A stretch of 64,000 bases of DNA, from NCBI RefSeq assembly GCF_033446685.1, contig NZ_JAWQLY010000003.1, positions 62,001 to 126,000 on the forward strand, given 5' to 3'. A program made the translations under genes and the position numbers. The stretch comes from Modicisalibacter sp033446685 (GTDB lineage Bacteria; Pseudomonadota; Gammaproteobacteria; Pseudomonadales; Halomonadaceae). Shown here in pieces: positions 50,078 to 59,333 of this stretch. Each line of letters starts with the position of its first letter. Positions within the stretch are counted from its first letter, which is position 1. The notes beneath the pieces are model-generated. The model was not told the DNA's origin. It did no database searches and saw only the letters and a list, made by a program, of their open reading frames with translations.

Positions 50078-51292
50078 ATGAGCGAGCTTTCCGCCGCCCC
50101 GCGCCGCCAGCGGGTCACCGTGCTGGGCGCCACCGGTTCCATCGGCGTCAGCACCCTGGATGTCCTCGCCCGCCATCCCGATCGCTACCGTGTCCACGCG
50201 CTCACCGCGGGCCATCGCCGTGAGGCGTTGCTTGAGCAGTGCCTGCAGCACCGTCCGGCGCTGGCGGTGCTGGCCGCCGAGCTTGACGCCGCCTGGCTGC
50301 GCGAGCGGCTGGAAACGGCCGGACTCGATACCGAAGTGCGCGCCGGCGAGACGGCGCTCGCCGAGGCCGCCGAGGCCGCCGAGGTCGACGTGGTGATGGC
50401 CGCCATCGTCGGCGCCGCGGGGCTGCTGCCGACGCTGGCGGCGGTGCGCGCCGGCAAGCGCGTACTGCTGGCCAACAAGGAGGCGTTGGTGATGTCCGGC
50501 GCGCTGTTCATGGACGCCGTCGAGCGCCATGGCGCGACCCTGCTGCCCATCGATTCCGAGCACAACGCCATCTACCAGTGCCTGCCTCCGGGGCGTCGCG
50601 ACGGACTCGGCGAGGCCGGGGTCGAACAGTTGCTGCTGACCGCCTCGGGGGGGCCGTTTCGGGGCTGGACGGCCGAGCAGCTGCGTACGGTGACCCCCGA
50701 GCAGGCCTGTGCGCATCCCAATTGGTCGATGGGTCGCAAGATATCGGTGGATAGCGCTACGTTGATGAATAAAGGGCTCGAGCTGATCGAGGCCTGTTGG
50801 CTGTTCGCCGCCCGCCCCGAGCAGATCCAGGTGGTCGTGCATCCGCAGAGCGTGATCCATTCGATGGCCGCCTACAGCGACGGCTCGGTGATCGCCCAAC
50901 TGGGCAACCCGGACATGCGTACGCCGATCGCCTTCGGCCTGGCCTGGCCCGAGCGGATCGATGCCGGCGTCGCGCGTCTCGATCTGTTCGAGGTCGCGCG
51001 GCTCGATTTCGAACCGCCCGACGAAGCCGCCTTTCCCTGCCTGCGCCTGGCCCGCGAGGCGATGGCGGCCGGCGGTACCGCGCCGGCCGTTCTCAACGCC
51101 GCCAACGAGGTGGCGGTCGAGGCGTTCCTCGAGGGCCGGCTGGCCTTCACCGCGATCGGCGAAGTCGTCGAGGCGGTGCTCGCCGCGCGTGAGGTGCAGC
51201 CGGCCCATGAGCTGGATATGATTCTCGTCGAGGATGCGCGGGCCCGACAGGATGCCGCTCGGTGGATTGCCGCTCGGCGGCCGAGGCGTTAA
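50078..51292 (+). CDS. dxr: 1-deoxy-D-xylulose 5-phosphate reductoisomerase
   Basis: 404 residues. The NADPH loop is 'VLGATGSIGVSTLDVL'; 'LLANKEALVMSG', 'PIDSEHNAIYQCL' (metal Asp/Glu), 'TASGGPFRG' and 'HPNWSMGRKISVDSATLMNK' (split after 'RKIS') form the active site. It commits DXP to MEP-pathway isoprenoid synthesis, upstream of UppS substrate supply. Start ATG 50078 follows GTGAGGAGACCTGA. Confidence 0.98.
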   Translation: MSELSAAPRRQRVTVLGATGSIGVSTLDVLARHPDRYRVHALTAGHRREALLEQCLQHRPALAVLAAELDAAWLRERLETAGLDTEVRAGETALAEAAEAAEVDVVMAAIVGAAGLLPTLAAVRAGKRVLLANKEALVMSGALFMDAVERHGATLLPIDSEHNAIYQCLPPGRRDGLGEAGVEQLLLTASGGPFRGWTAEQLRTVTPEQACAHPNWSMGRKISVDSATLMNKGLELIEACWLFAARPEQIQVVVHPQSVIHSMAAYSDGSVIAQLGNPDMRTPIAFGLAWPERIDAGVARLDLFEVARLDFEPPDEAAFPCLRLAREAMAAGGTAPAVLNAANEVAVEAFLEGRLAFTAIGEVVEAVLAAREVQPAHELDMILVEDARARQDAARWIAARRPRR

Positions 51293-51308
51293 CGCGAGGA
51301 GAGTAGAG

Positions 51309-52667
51309 ATGGACGCGATTCAGAATGTCCTGGCGGCCATCGTGGTGTTGGGGCTGCTGATCACCTTTCACGAGTTCGGGCACTTCTGGGTCGCACGGCG
51401 TTGCGGCGTCAAGGTGCTGCGTTTCTCGGTGGGTTTCGGCAAGCCGCTGTGGTCGCGTTTCGACCGGCATGGCACCGAGTATGCGATCGCCGCCATTCCA
51501 TTGGGCGGCTACGTCAAGATGCTCGACGAGCGCGAGGGCCCGGTGGCCGAGGAGGAGCTCGATCGCGCCTTCAACCGCAAGGGGGTGTGGTCGCGGATCG
51601 CCATCGTCGCGGCGGGGCCGCTGGCCAACTTTCTGCTGGCGATCGGCGCGTACTGGTTGATCTTCGTGATGGGCACCAGCACCGTGGCGCCGGTGATCGG
51701 TCCGGTTGCGCCGGACTCGCCGGCGGCGCGTGCCGGGTTGGCGAGCGGCCAGGAGATCGTCGCGGTGCAGGGCGATGCCACGCCGACCTGGGAAGCGGTC
51801 AATCTCGAACTGCTTTCGGCGATCGGCGCCAACGGCTCGCTCGAGATCGCGACCCGCGACCCCGAACGCAGCGAGCAGGCGGCGAACCGATATCAGGTGC
51901 CGGTGTCCGATTGGCTGGTCGGCCAGGATCCGCCGCAGCCGCTGGCGACCCTGGGGGTGACCCCCTGGCGTCCGGCGACGCCGGCGGTGCTTGGCCAGGT
52001 GCTCGACGACGGCGCCGCCGCGCGGGCCGGATTGCAGGTCGGCGATCGCATCGTGGCGGTCGACGGCGAGCCGATCGGTGAGTGGATGACCTTCGTCGAG
52101 CGGGTGCGTGCCAGTCCGGGCGAGCTCCTGACGCTGCGCGTCGAGCGTGATGGAGCGACCCGCGAGGTGAGCTTGACGCCGCAGCGCCGCGAGCACGACG
52201 GCGAGGCGATCGGCTATGTCGGCGCCGGTGTCGAGCCGGTCAGCTGGCCCGAGGCGTACCGCCGCGAGATTCGCTACGGTCCGCTGGGCGCGGTGACCGA
52301 GGCGGTGTCGCGGACCGGCGAGATGACCGTGCTGACGCTGGATTCGATCCGCAAGATGCTGATCGGGCTGATTTCACCGAGCAACCTGTCGGGACCGATC
52401 ACCATCGCGCGGATCGCCGGCGAGACCGCGCGCAGCGGGCTGGAGAGCTTCGTGGCCTTCATGGCCTACCTGTCGATCAGCCTGGGGGTGCTCAACCTGC
52501 TGCCGATCCCGGTGCTCGACGGCGGCCATCTGCTGTACTACTTCATCGAACTGGTCCGCGGACGGCCGGTGTCCGAAGCGGCTCAGTCGGCAGGCTTGCG
52601 CCTCGGCATGGCGCTGGTCGGAACGCTGATGGTGATGGCGCTGTATTTCGACCTGATGCGTTTGTAG
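51309..52667 (+). CDS. rseP: Site-2 protease RseP
   Basis: 452 residues from ATG 51309, 16 bp after dxr. H21-E22-x2-H25 in 'ITFHEFGHFW' are the zinc ligands and catalytic Glu. Two PDZ domains follow in the periplasm ('SPAARAGLASGQEIVAVQG' and 'GAAARAGLQVGDRIVAVDG'). The second membrane motif is 'NLLPIPVLDGGHLLYY'. RseP cleaves the anti-sigma factor RseA within the membrane, releasing sigma-E. It lies just upstream of bamA and skp, both envelope-stress targets in E. coli. Confidence 0.97.
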   Translation: MDAIQNVLAAIVVLGLLITFHEFGHFWVARRCGVKVLRFSVGFGKPLWSRFDRHGTEYAIAAIPLGGYVKMLDEREGPVAEEELDRAFNRKGVWSRIAIVAAGPLANFLLAIGAYWLIFVMGTSTVAPVIGPVAPDSPAARAGLASGQEIVAVQGDATPTWEAVNLELLSAIGANGSLEIATRDPERSEQAANRYQVPVSDWLVGQDPPQPLATLGVTPWRPATPAVLGQVLDDGAAARAGLQVGDRIVAVDGEPIGEWMTFVERVRASPGELLTLRVERDGATREVSLTPQRREHDGEAIGYVGAGVEPVSWPEAYRREIRYGPLGAVTEAVSRTGEMTVLTLDSIRKMLIGLISPSNLSGPITIARIAGETARSGLESFVAFMAYLSISLGVLNLLPIPVLDGGHLLYYFIELVRGRPVSEAAQSAGLRLGMALVGTLMVMALYFDLMRL

Positions 52668-52740
52668 AAAGGTGGCTGGCGGTGAGAAATGCCCTGCGGG
52701 GCCGTGTTAGGGTGACGCGCGGCAAGCGCCATGGTTGGCC

Positions 52741-52768
52741 TTGTCAGTTACCCGCGTAAATGTATAAG
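52741..52768 (+). promoter_or_regulatory. Predicted internal promoter of bamA
   Basis: -35 TTGTCA (52741-52746), 16-bp spacer, -10 TATAAG (52763-52768), about 47 bp before the bamA ATG in the 147-bp rseP-bamA gap. It would give bamA-skp-lpxD expression independent of the upstream genes. Confidence 0.6.
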
Positions 52769-52814
52769 GTGCCTGTTCAGCGAGCCGGCGGAACAACTCG
52801 AGCGAAGCGACTGC

Positions 52815-55148
52815 ATGAAACTCAAGACCATCGGATTGGCGGCACTGCTGCTCTGCAGCACCCAACTGGCCCAGGCGGCCCCCTTTACTGTTTCCGACAT
52901 TCGCGTGGAGGGGCTGCAGCGGGTTTCGGCCGCCTCCGTCTTCAACGCCTTCCCGGTTTCCGCCAACGAGCGCGTCGACGACCGTGAACTGGCCGACGCA
53001 GCCAAGCAACTCTTCGATACCGGGCTGTTCGAGGATGTCAGCTTGGCCCGCGACAACGACGTGCTGATCATTCACGTCGAGGAGCGCCCGTCGATCTCGC
53101 GCATCGAGATCGAAGGCAATTCGCAGATCTCCGACGAGGACCTGCGCAAAGGGCTGTCGGATTCCGGCCTGTCTGAAGGTCAGGTCCTGCAACGGGCCTC
53201 GCTCGAAGAGGTCCAGCGTCAGTTGGAACAGCTCTATCACTCCCAGGGTCGCTACAGCGCCAGTATCGACGCCTCGGTCGAGCCGGTCGATCGCAACCGC
53301 GTGCAGGTCAACATCGACGTCAACGAGGGCGCGGTCGCCAAGATTCGCCAGATCAACATCGTCGGCAACCAGGCGTTCGACGACGCTACCCTGCGTGAGT
53401 TGCTGCAGCTCGAAGACCGCCCGGGCTGGTTTTTCGGCTGGTTCTCCGACGATGAATACTCCCGCGAGAAGCTCTCCGGTGATCTCGAGTCGCTGCGCTC
53501 CTATTATCTCGATCGCGGCTATGTGAATTTCGCCATCACCTCGACCCAGGTCGCGATCAGTCCCGACAAGTCGAAGATCTTCGTCACCGTCAACGTCGAC
53601 GAGGGCAAGCGCTATCGCATCGATGAGATCGGCTTTGCCGGCGACCTGAAGATCAGCGAGCGCGAAGCGCGCTCGCTGATCACCGCCAAACCGGGCGACA
53701 TCTATTCGCGCAGCGCGCTCACCGAGTCCGCCGAGGCATTGCGCCAGAAGCTCGGCGCCGAGGGCTTCGCCTTCGCCAATGTCGAGAGCGTGCCCGAGGT
53801 CGACGCGGACGGCGACACCGTCGACGTCACCTTCATGGTCGAGCCCGGGCGTCGGGCCTACGTGCGTCGCATCAACTTCGAGGGCAATACCACCACCCAG
53901 GATGAGGTGTTGCGTCGCGAGATGATCCAGATGGAGGGCGCCCCGGCCTCCACCGACAAGATCAGCCAGTCCAAGCAGCGCCTCGAACGGCTGGGCTTCT
54001 TCCGTCAGGTCGATGTCGAGACGCGTCCGGTCGCCGGCGAGCCCAGCCAAGTCGACGTTACCTACAATGTCGAGGAGCAGCCGTCCGGCTCGATCTCGGC
54101 GAGCGTCGGCTTCTCGCAGACCGCCGGGGTGATCTACGGCGCCTCGCTGTCACAGAAGAACTTCCTCGGCACCGGCAACAAGGTGGACGTCGGCGCGCAG
54201 CGTAGCGACACCTATACCAACCTGAACTTCGGCTTCACCGACCCCTACTGGACTCTCGACGGCATCTCGCGCGGCTATAACCTGTTTTACCGCGAGACCG
54301 ATTACGAAGATTCCGACATCTCGACCTACTCGACCGATTCCTACGGCGGCAGCATCAATTTCGGTTATCCGATCAACGATCTCAGCCGCCTGAACTTCGG
54401 CGTGGGGCTCGAGGATCTGAGCGTCGAGACCTACGACGACACGCCGGTGGAGATCGTCGAATACGTCGATAGCCAGGGCGAGGATGCCACCAGTTACAAG
54501 CTGACCGCCAGTTGGACCCGCAACAATCTCAATCGGGGCATTCTACCCACCGCGGGCAGCTACCAGCGCGTATCGCTGGAGACCGCGGTGCCGGGCTCCG
54601 ACGCCGAATATTACAAGTTGCGCTATAACGGCCAGAAGCTGTTCGAACTGAGCCCCGACTGGTCGCTCAAGTTCGCTTCCTCGCTGGGTTACGCCGATAC
54701 CATCGGCAACGACCCCTATCCGTTCTACGAAAATTTCTATTCCGGCGGCCTGGGATCGGTACGCGGCTTCTCAGGCAATACGCTGGGGCCGAGGACCACC
54801 GATCCCTCCGGCGGCAGCGAGGACACTCTGGGCGGCAACGTGCTGGTCGAAGGCTCCGTCGAGCTGATCTATCCGTTCCCGTTCATCGAGGATCGTCGCT
54901 CGCTGCAGACCACGGTATTCCTCGATGCCGGCAACACCTATCTGACCGATTGCTATGACGTGCCCGAAGGCTACGAGTCGAGCTGCGAAAGCGGTGTTCA
55001 TCTCGACGACCTGCGCTACAGCGCCGGGCTGGGGCTTTCCTGGCTGACCCCGGTGGGGCCGCTGACCTTCAGTGTCGCCAAGCCGCTCAACGCGAAGGAC
55101 GACGACGACTCCCAGGTCTTCCAATTCTCCCTCGGCCAGACGTTCTGA
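52815..55148 (+). CDS. bamA: Outer membrane protein assembly factor BamA
   Basis: 777 residues from ATG 52815. The signal peptide 'MKLKTIGLAALLLCSTQLAQ' (then AA) is followed by five POTRA domains (about 22-420) and a 16-strand barrel with the L6 motif V-R-G-F in 'GSVRGFSGN'. The C-terminal Phe ('FSLGQTF') is the outer-membrane insertion signal. BamA is the core of the machine that inserts beta-barrels. The downstream order skp-lpxD-fabZ-lpxA-lpxB is conserved. Confidence 0.98.
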   Translation: MKLKTIGLAALLLCSTQLAQAAPFTVSDIRVEGLQRVSAASVFNAFPVSANERVDDRELADAAKQLFDTGLFEDVSLARDNDVLIIHVEERPSISRIEIEGNSQISDEDLRKGLSDSGLSEGQVLQRASLEEVQRQLEQLYHSQGRYSASIDASVEPVDRNRVQVNIDVNEGAVAKIRQINIVGNQAFDDATLRELLQLEDRPGWFFGWFSDDEYSREKLSGDLESLRSYYLDRGYVNFAITSTQVAISPDKSKIFVTVNVDEGKRYRIDEIGFAGDLKISEREARSLITAKPGDIYSRSALTESAEALRQKLGAEGFAFANVESVPEVDADGDTVDVTFMVEPGRRAYVRRINFEGNTTTQDEVLRREMIQMEGAPASTDKISQSKQRLERLGFFRQVDVETRPVAGEPSQVDVTYNVEEQPSGSISASVGFSQTAGVIYGASLSQKNFLGTGNKVDVGAQRSDTYTNLNFGFTDPYWTLDGISRGYNLFYRETDYEDSDISTYSTDSYGGSINFGYPINDLSRLNFGVGLEDLSVETYDDTPVEIVEYVDSQGEDATSYKLTASWTRNNLNRGILPTAGSYQRVSLETAVPGSDAEYYKLRYNGQKLFELSPDWSLKFASSLGYADTIGNDPYPFYENFYSGGLGSVRGFSGNTLGPRTTDPSGGSEDTLGGNVLVEGSVELIYPFPFIEDRRSLQTTVFLDAGNTYLTDCYDVPEGYESSCESGVHLDDLRYSAGLGLSWLTPVGPLTFSVAKPLNAKDDDDSQVFQFSLGQTF

Positions 55149-55182
55149 TGCCGGCCGAGGCTTCAACCAAGGAGACGATGGC

Positions 55183-55677
55183 ATGCGTAAGCTGACTGGC
55201 GCCCTGTGCCTTATGGGGGCGCTGGCCGCTCCCGCCTATGCCACCGATGTTGCAGTGCTCGACTGGCGCGCGGCATTGATGGACTCCGACGCGGCGCAGC
55301 GCTCGATGAATGAATTGCGTAACCAGACCAGCAGCCAGCGCAAGCAGGTCGAGCAGCTAAGCCAGGAGTTGCAACAGCTTCAGCAGAAGCTGCAGCAGGA
55401 TGGGGCGGTGATGTCGGAAAGCGAGCGCAGCCAGGCTCAGCAGGAGTTGCGCCAGAAGGGCATCCGTTTCCAGCAACTGCGCGCTCAGTTGCAGCAGACC
55501 CAACAGCAGAAAGAGCAGGCCTTCCTCAAGTCGGCCAAGCCGCGTCTCGACAAGGCGATCGACAAGGTCGTCGCGCGTCACGACGTGCAGATGGTGGTCG
55601 ACAGCGATGCCGTGGTCTACATGGGCGACGGCCTCGACCTGACTCAGGAAGTGACCGATATCCTCAATGCCAACTGA
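55183..55677 (+). CDS. skp: Periplasmic chaperone Skp/OmpH
   Basis: 164 residues from ATG 55183. The signal peptide 'MRKLTGALCLMGALAAPAYA' (cut before TDVA) is followed by 'VAVLDWRAALMDSDAAQ'. A long Gln-rich coiled-coil hairpin then forms the tentacle of the Skp trimer, and the protein ends 'VVDSDAVVYMGDGLDLTQEV' (split after 'DLT'). It holds unfolded outer-membrane proteins for BamA. The Gln content of the coiled coil is notable. Confidence 0.93.
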   Translation: MRKLTGALCLMGALAAPAYATDVAVLDWRAALMDSDAAQRSMNELRNQTSSQRKQVEQLSQELQQLQQKLQQDGAVMSESERSQAQQELRQKGIRFQQLRAQLQQTQQQKEQAFLKSAKPRLDKAIDKVVARHDVQMVVDSDAVVYMGDGLDLTQEVTDILNAN

Positions 55678-55713
55678 GGTGCCGAGCGTTCTGGCGCCGG
55701 CCTCGCCGATGAC

Positions 55714-56754
55714 ATGAAGACTACCAAGAACTTTTCCTGCTCGCTGGGCGAGCTGGCTACGAGACTGGGGGCGACCCTCGTCGGCGATGGCGAGCGTCGG
55801 GTCAGCGGCTTGGCGACGCTCAGCGATGCCGGCCCGGACGACATCAGCTTCCTCGCCAACAAGGCGTATCTCAAGTATCTCCCCCAGACCCGGGCGGCGG
55901 CGGTATTGCTGCACCCGGCCCATGTCGCCGACTGCCCGGTCGCGCGTCTCGAACTCGACAATCCCTATCTGGCCTACGCCGAACTCTCGCGGCTGTTCGA
56001 CCCCATGGCGGCACCTCAGACGCCCGGCGTGCATCCTTCGGCGGTGGTTGCCGAGGACGTCTCGCTGGGCGCCAACGTACGCATCGAGGCCCAGGCGGTC
56101 GTCGAGCGCGGCGCGGTCATCGGCGACGACGTGGTGATCGGCCCGGGCAGCGTGGTCGGTGCCGACTCGTCGCTGGGCGCCGGTTCGCGGCTGTACGCCA
56201 ACGTCACCGTCTATCACGGCGTGATGATCGGCGAACGCGCCATTCTGCACAGCGGCTGTGTGATCGGCGCCGATGGCTTCGGCTTCGCCCATGACGGCGC
56301 GCGCTGGCACAAGATCGCCCAATTGGGCGGGGTGATCATCGGCGACGACGTCGAAGTGGGCAGCTGCTCGAGCATCGATCGCGGCGCGCTGGGCGATACC
56401 CTGATCGGCGACGACGTCAAGATCGACAGCCAGGTGCAGATCGCCCACAACGTGCAGGTCGGCGCGCACAGTGCGCTGGCCGGCTGTGTGGGCATCGCCG
56501 GTTCCACCAAGGTCGGTCGGCATTGCATGCTGGGCGGCGGTGTCGGTCTTTCCGGCCACCTGACGATCTGCGATGGCGTGCAGGTGACCGGCATGAGCCT
56601 GGTCACCAACTCGATCACCGAGCCCGGCGTCTACTCATCGGGTACCGGCTCCATGCAGAATGCGCAATGGCGCAAGAATGCCGTGCGTTTCAAGCAACTG
56701 GACGATATCGCCAAGCGTCTGAGCCGGCTCGAGCGCGACTCGCGTCAGTCTTGA
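55714..56754 (+). CDS. lpxD: UDP-3-O-(3-hydroxyacyl)glucosamine N-acyltransferase
   Basis: 346 residues. An N-terminal uridine-binding domain (1-about 100) precedes a left-handed beta helix of hexapeptide repeats ('VIGDDVVIGPGSVVGADSSL'). The catalytic His lies in 'VQIAHNVQVG', and a C-terminal helix follows. It adds the N-linked hydroxyacyl chain in lipid A synthesis. The 36-bp gap after skp and the order are standard. Confidence 0.98.
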   Translation: MKTTKNFSCSLGELATRLGATLVGDGERRVSGLATLSDAGPDDISFLANKAYLKYLPQTRAAAVLLHPAHVADCPVARLELDNPYLAYAELSRLFDPMAAPQTPGVHPSAVVAEDVSLGANVRIEAQAVVERGAVIGDDVVIGPGSVVGADSSLGAGSRLYANVTVYHGVMIGERAILHSGCVIGADGFGFAHDGARWHKIAQLGGVIIGDDVEVGSCSSIDRGALGDTLIGDDVKIDSQVQIAHNVQVGAHSALAGCVGIAGSTKVGRHCMLGGGVGLSGHLTICDGVQVTGMSLVTNSITEPGVYSSGTGSMQNAQWRKNAVRFKQLDDIAKRLSRLERDSRQS

Positions 56755-56779
56755 GGCTGTAAGACGCAGGTAGCAACGC

Positions 56780-56785
56780 TATAAT
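56780..56785 (+). promoter_or_regulatory. Perfect -10 element before fabZ
   Basis: TATAAT at 56780-56785, followed by a C-rich discriminator, in the 117-bp lpxD-fabZ gap. The region 16-18 bp upstream (CTGTAA) is a poor -35, so strength is uncertain. Confidence 0.45.
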
Positions 56786-56871
56786 CCCCCGTCACTTCAC
56801 AGGCAGCGGGCTTGTCCCAGAATTGCCTGCGCCGCTCGGACAGGCGTGACGCACTTTCAGAGGTTGCATCG

Positions 56872-57315
56872 ATGGTAATGGACATCAACGAAATTCGAGA
56901 GTATCTCCCTCATCGCTATCCCTTTCTGCTGGTAGATCGGGTGATGGAGCTGGAACTCGGCGAATACATCGTTGCCCACAAGAACGTCAGCATCAACGAG
57001 CCTTTCTTCAACGGGCATTTTCCGCACCATCCGATCATGCCCGGCGTGCTGATCATCGAGGCGCTGGCACAGGCGGCCGGCATCCTGGGCTTCAAGACGG
57101 TCAACAAGCTGCCCCGCGACGGTTACGTTTACTACTATGTGGGTAGCGACAACGTGCGTCTTAAGCGTCCGGCAATGCCCGGCGACCAGCTGCGCCTGGA
57201 AGCCCGGGTGATTTTCGCCAAGCGCGGCATCTGGAAATTCGCCTGTCGCGCCACGACCGACGGTGAACTGGTCTGCGAAGCCGATATCATCTGTGCCGAG
57301 AGGAAGGTCGCTTGA
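56872..57315 (+). CDS. fabZ: 3-hydroxyacyl-[acyl-carrier-protein] dehydratase FabZ
   Basis: 147 residues from ATG 56872, chosen because AGAGG is 8 nt upstream (the next ATG at 56878 is too far). The hotdog active site has His49 in 'GHFPHHPIMPG' and Glu63 in 'LIIEALAQ'. It dehydrates 3-hydroxyacyl-ACP, competing with LpxA for 3-hydroxyacyl-ACP and so balancing fatty acid and lipid A synthesis. Its stop overlaps the lpxA start. Confidence 0.98.
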   Translation: MVMDINEIREYLPHRYPFLLVDRVMELELGEYIVAHKNVSINEPFFNGHFPHHPIMPGVLIIEALAQAAGILGFKTVNKLPRDGYVYYYVGSDNVRLKRPAMPGDQLRLEARVIFAKRGIWKFACRATTDGELVCEADIICAERKVA

Positions 57316-58082
57316 TTCATCCAACCGCCATCGTCGATCCCGGTGCGCAACTGGCCGACGACGTCGAGGTGGGGCCGTTCAGTGTGATCGGCGCCGATGT
57401 CGAGGTCGGCGCGGGCTGTCGGATCGGCCCGCACGTGGTACTCAAGGGGCCTACCCGGCTCGGCCAGCGTAACCGCATCTTCCAGTTCGCCTCGGTCGGC
57501 GAAGAGTGCCAGGACAAGAAGTACGCCGGCGAGCCGACGCGCCTCGAGATGGGCGACGACAACGTCGTGCGCGAGGGGGTGACCCTGCACCGCGGCACCG
57601 TCCAGGATCGCGGCGTGACGACCATCGGCAGCCGCAACCTGTTCATGGCCTACGCTCATATCGGCCACGACTGCGTGATCGGCGACGACTGCATCCTCGC
57701 CAACCAGGCGACCCTGGGCGGCCACGTCACGCTGGGCGACTTCGTGATCCTCGGCGGCCTCAGCGCCATCCATCAGTTCTGCTACGTCGGTACCCATGCG
57801 ATGTGCGGCGGCGGCTCGATCGTCACCAAGGACATTCCCGCCTACCTGATGGTCAACGGCAATCCCGGCCAGGCCCACGGGCTCAATCTGGTCGGGCTCA
57901 AGCGCCGCGGCTTCTCGCGCGAGGCGCTCAAGGCGCTGTCCGACGCCTATCGGCTGGTCTATCGCCAGGGGCTGACGCTCGATCAGGCGCTCGCCGAGAT
58001 CGACGCGCGCTATGCCGACCTGCCCGAGGTCACCGCCTTCAGCGACTCGTTGCGCGCCTCGACCCGCGGCATCATTCGCTGA
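57312..58082 (+). CDS. lpxA: UDP-N-acetylglucosamine acyltransferase LpxA
   Basis: 256 residues with a TTG start that overlaps the fabZ stop (TTGA, 57312-57315). AGGAAGG lies just upstream, and the protein N-terminus 'MIHPTAIVDPGAQL' is exactly that of the family, so TTG is the likely initiator. It has a left-handed beta helix, the catalytic His119 in 'MAYAHIGHDCVIGD', and a C-terminal helical domain. It catalyses the first step of lipid A synthesis. TTG plus coupling may keep its level tied to fabZ. Confidence 0.97.
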   Translation: MIHPTAIVDPGAQLADDVEVGPFSVIGADVEVGAGCRIGPHVVLKGPTRLGQRNRIFQFASVGEECQDKKYAGEPTRLEMGDDNVVREGVTLHRGTVQDRGVTTIGSRNLFMAYAHIGHDCVIGDDCILANQATLGGHVTLGDFVILGGLSAIHQFCYVGTHAMCGGGSIVTKDIPAYLMVNGNPGQAHGLNLVGLKRRGFSREALKALSDAYRLVYRQGLTLDQALAEIDARYADLPEVTAFSDSLRASTRGIIR

Positions 58083-58085
58083 GCC

Positions 58086-59333
58086 ATGAGGATCTACCTG
58101 GTCGCCGGCGAGCTTTCGGGTGACATTCTCGGCGCTGGGCTGATGCGTGCGCTCAAGGCGCGCCATCCCGAGGTGCAGTTCCGCGGCATCGGCGGTCCGC
58201 GAATGATCGCCGAGGGCCTCGACAGCCTCTATCCGCTGGAAACCCTGTCGGTGATGGGGTTGGTCGAAGTGCTCAAGCACCTGCCGGGATTGATCCGCGT
58301 GCGCCGCCATCTGAAGCGCGACGCGCTGGCCTGGCAGCCCGACGCGATGGTCGGCATCGACGCGCCGGACTTCAACCTGGGCCTCGAGCGCCAACTGCGC
58401 GAGGCGGGCCTCGCCACCGCGCATTACGTCAGCCCCTCGGTATGGGCCTGGCGTCAGGGCCGCGTCAAGGGCATCGCCCGCTCGGTTGACGCGATGCTGA
58501 CGTTTCTGCCGTTCGAGGCGGCTTTCTACGCCCGCCATCGGGTGCCGGTGGCCTTCGTCGGCCATCCGCTGGCCGACGAGCTGCCGCTTACCAACGACCG
58601 GCTGGCCGCCCGGCACGCGCTGGGGCTGGATGCCGAACGCCCGGTGCTGGCGGTATTGCCCGGCTCGCGCGGCAACGAGATCCGCTTTCTGGGCGCCACC
58701 TTCCTGGCCGCCGCCGAGCGCCTGACGGCCGGCGTCGACGGCTTGCAGTTGGTGATCCCCGCGGCCACCGCGGCGCGGCGCGGCGAACTCGAGGCACTGC
58801 TCGCCGAACACCCGCAACTAATCGGACGGGTTACTCTGCTCGATGGTCGCTCGCGGGAGGCGATGGTCGCCAGCGACGCGGTGTTGCTGGCCTCGGGAAC
58901 CGCGGCGCTGGAGGCGATGCTCTGCCACCGGCCGATGGTGGTAGCCTACAAGATGGCGCCGGCGACCCACTGGCTGGCCCGGCACATGGTCAAGACCGAC
59001 TGGATCTCGTTGCCCAACCTGATCGCCCGCGAGACACTGGTGCCGGAGCTTATTCAGCACGCCGCGACCCCGCAGGCGATCGCCGCGGCGCTGGCGCAGT
59101 GGCTCGAAGACGATGTGGCGCGCCAGGCCATGGAGGCGCGCTTCGCCACGCTGCACGCCACGCTGCAGCGCGGTGCCAGCGAGCGGGCCGCCGAGGCGGT
59201 GCTGGCGGTGGCGGCTCGGCGGCCCCTGCCGAATGAGCCAAGCGAGTCGAGTGAGCCGGGCGAGGCGACCGTCGACGCTGTCACCGGCAGCGGGCCCATC
59301 GGCGAGGTCAAGGGCAAAGGAGAGCGACAATGA
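58086..59333 (+). CDS. lpxB: Lipid-A-disaccharide synthase LpxB
   Basis: 415 residues. GT19 family: 'YLVAGELSGDILGAGLM', 'GIDAPDFNLGLE', 'HYVSPSVWAWRQGR', 'AVLPGSRGNEI' and 'SGTAALEAMLCHRPMVVAYK' (split before 'MVVAYK'). It joins UDP-2,3-diacylglucosamine and lipid X at the membrane. The C-terminus has about 30 extra acidic/Ser residues ('NEPSESSEPGEATVD') beyond the 382-residue E. coli form. It overlaps rnhB by ATGA. Confidence 0.97.
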   Translation: MRIYLVAGELSGDILGAGLMRALKARHPEVQFRGIGGPRMIAEGLDSLYPLETLSVMGLVEVLKHLPGLIRVRRHLKRDALAWQPDAMVGIDAPDFNLGLERQLREAGLATAHYVSPSVWAWRQGRVKGIARSVDAMLTFLPFEAAFYARHRVPVAFVGHPLADELPLTNDRLAARHALGLDAERPVLAVLPGSRGNEIRFLGATFLAAAERLTAGVDGLQLVIPAATAARRGELEALLAEHPQLIGRVTLLDGRSREAMVASDAVLLASGTAALEAMLCHRPMVVAYKMAPATHWLARHMVKTDWISLPNLIARETLVPELIQHAATPQAIAAALAQWLEDDVARQAMEARFATLHATLQRGASERAAEAVLAVAARRPLPNEPSESSEPGEATVDAVTGSGPIGEVKGKGERQ

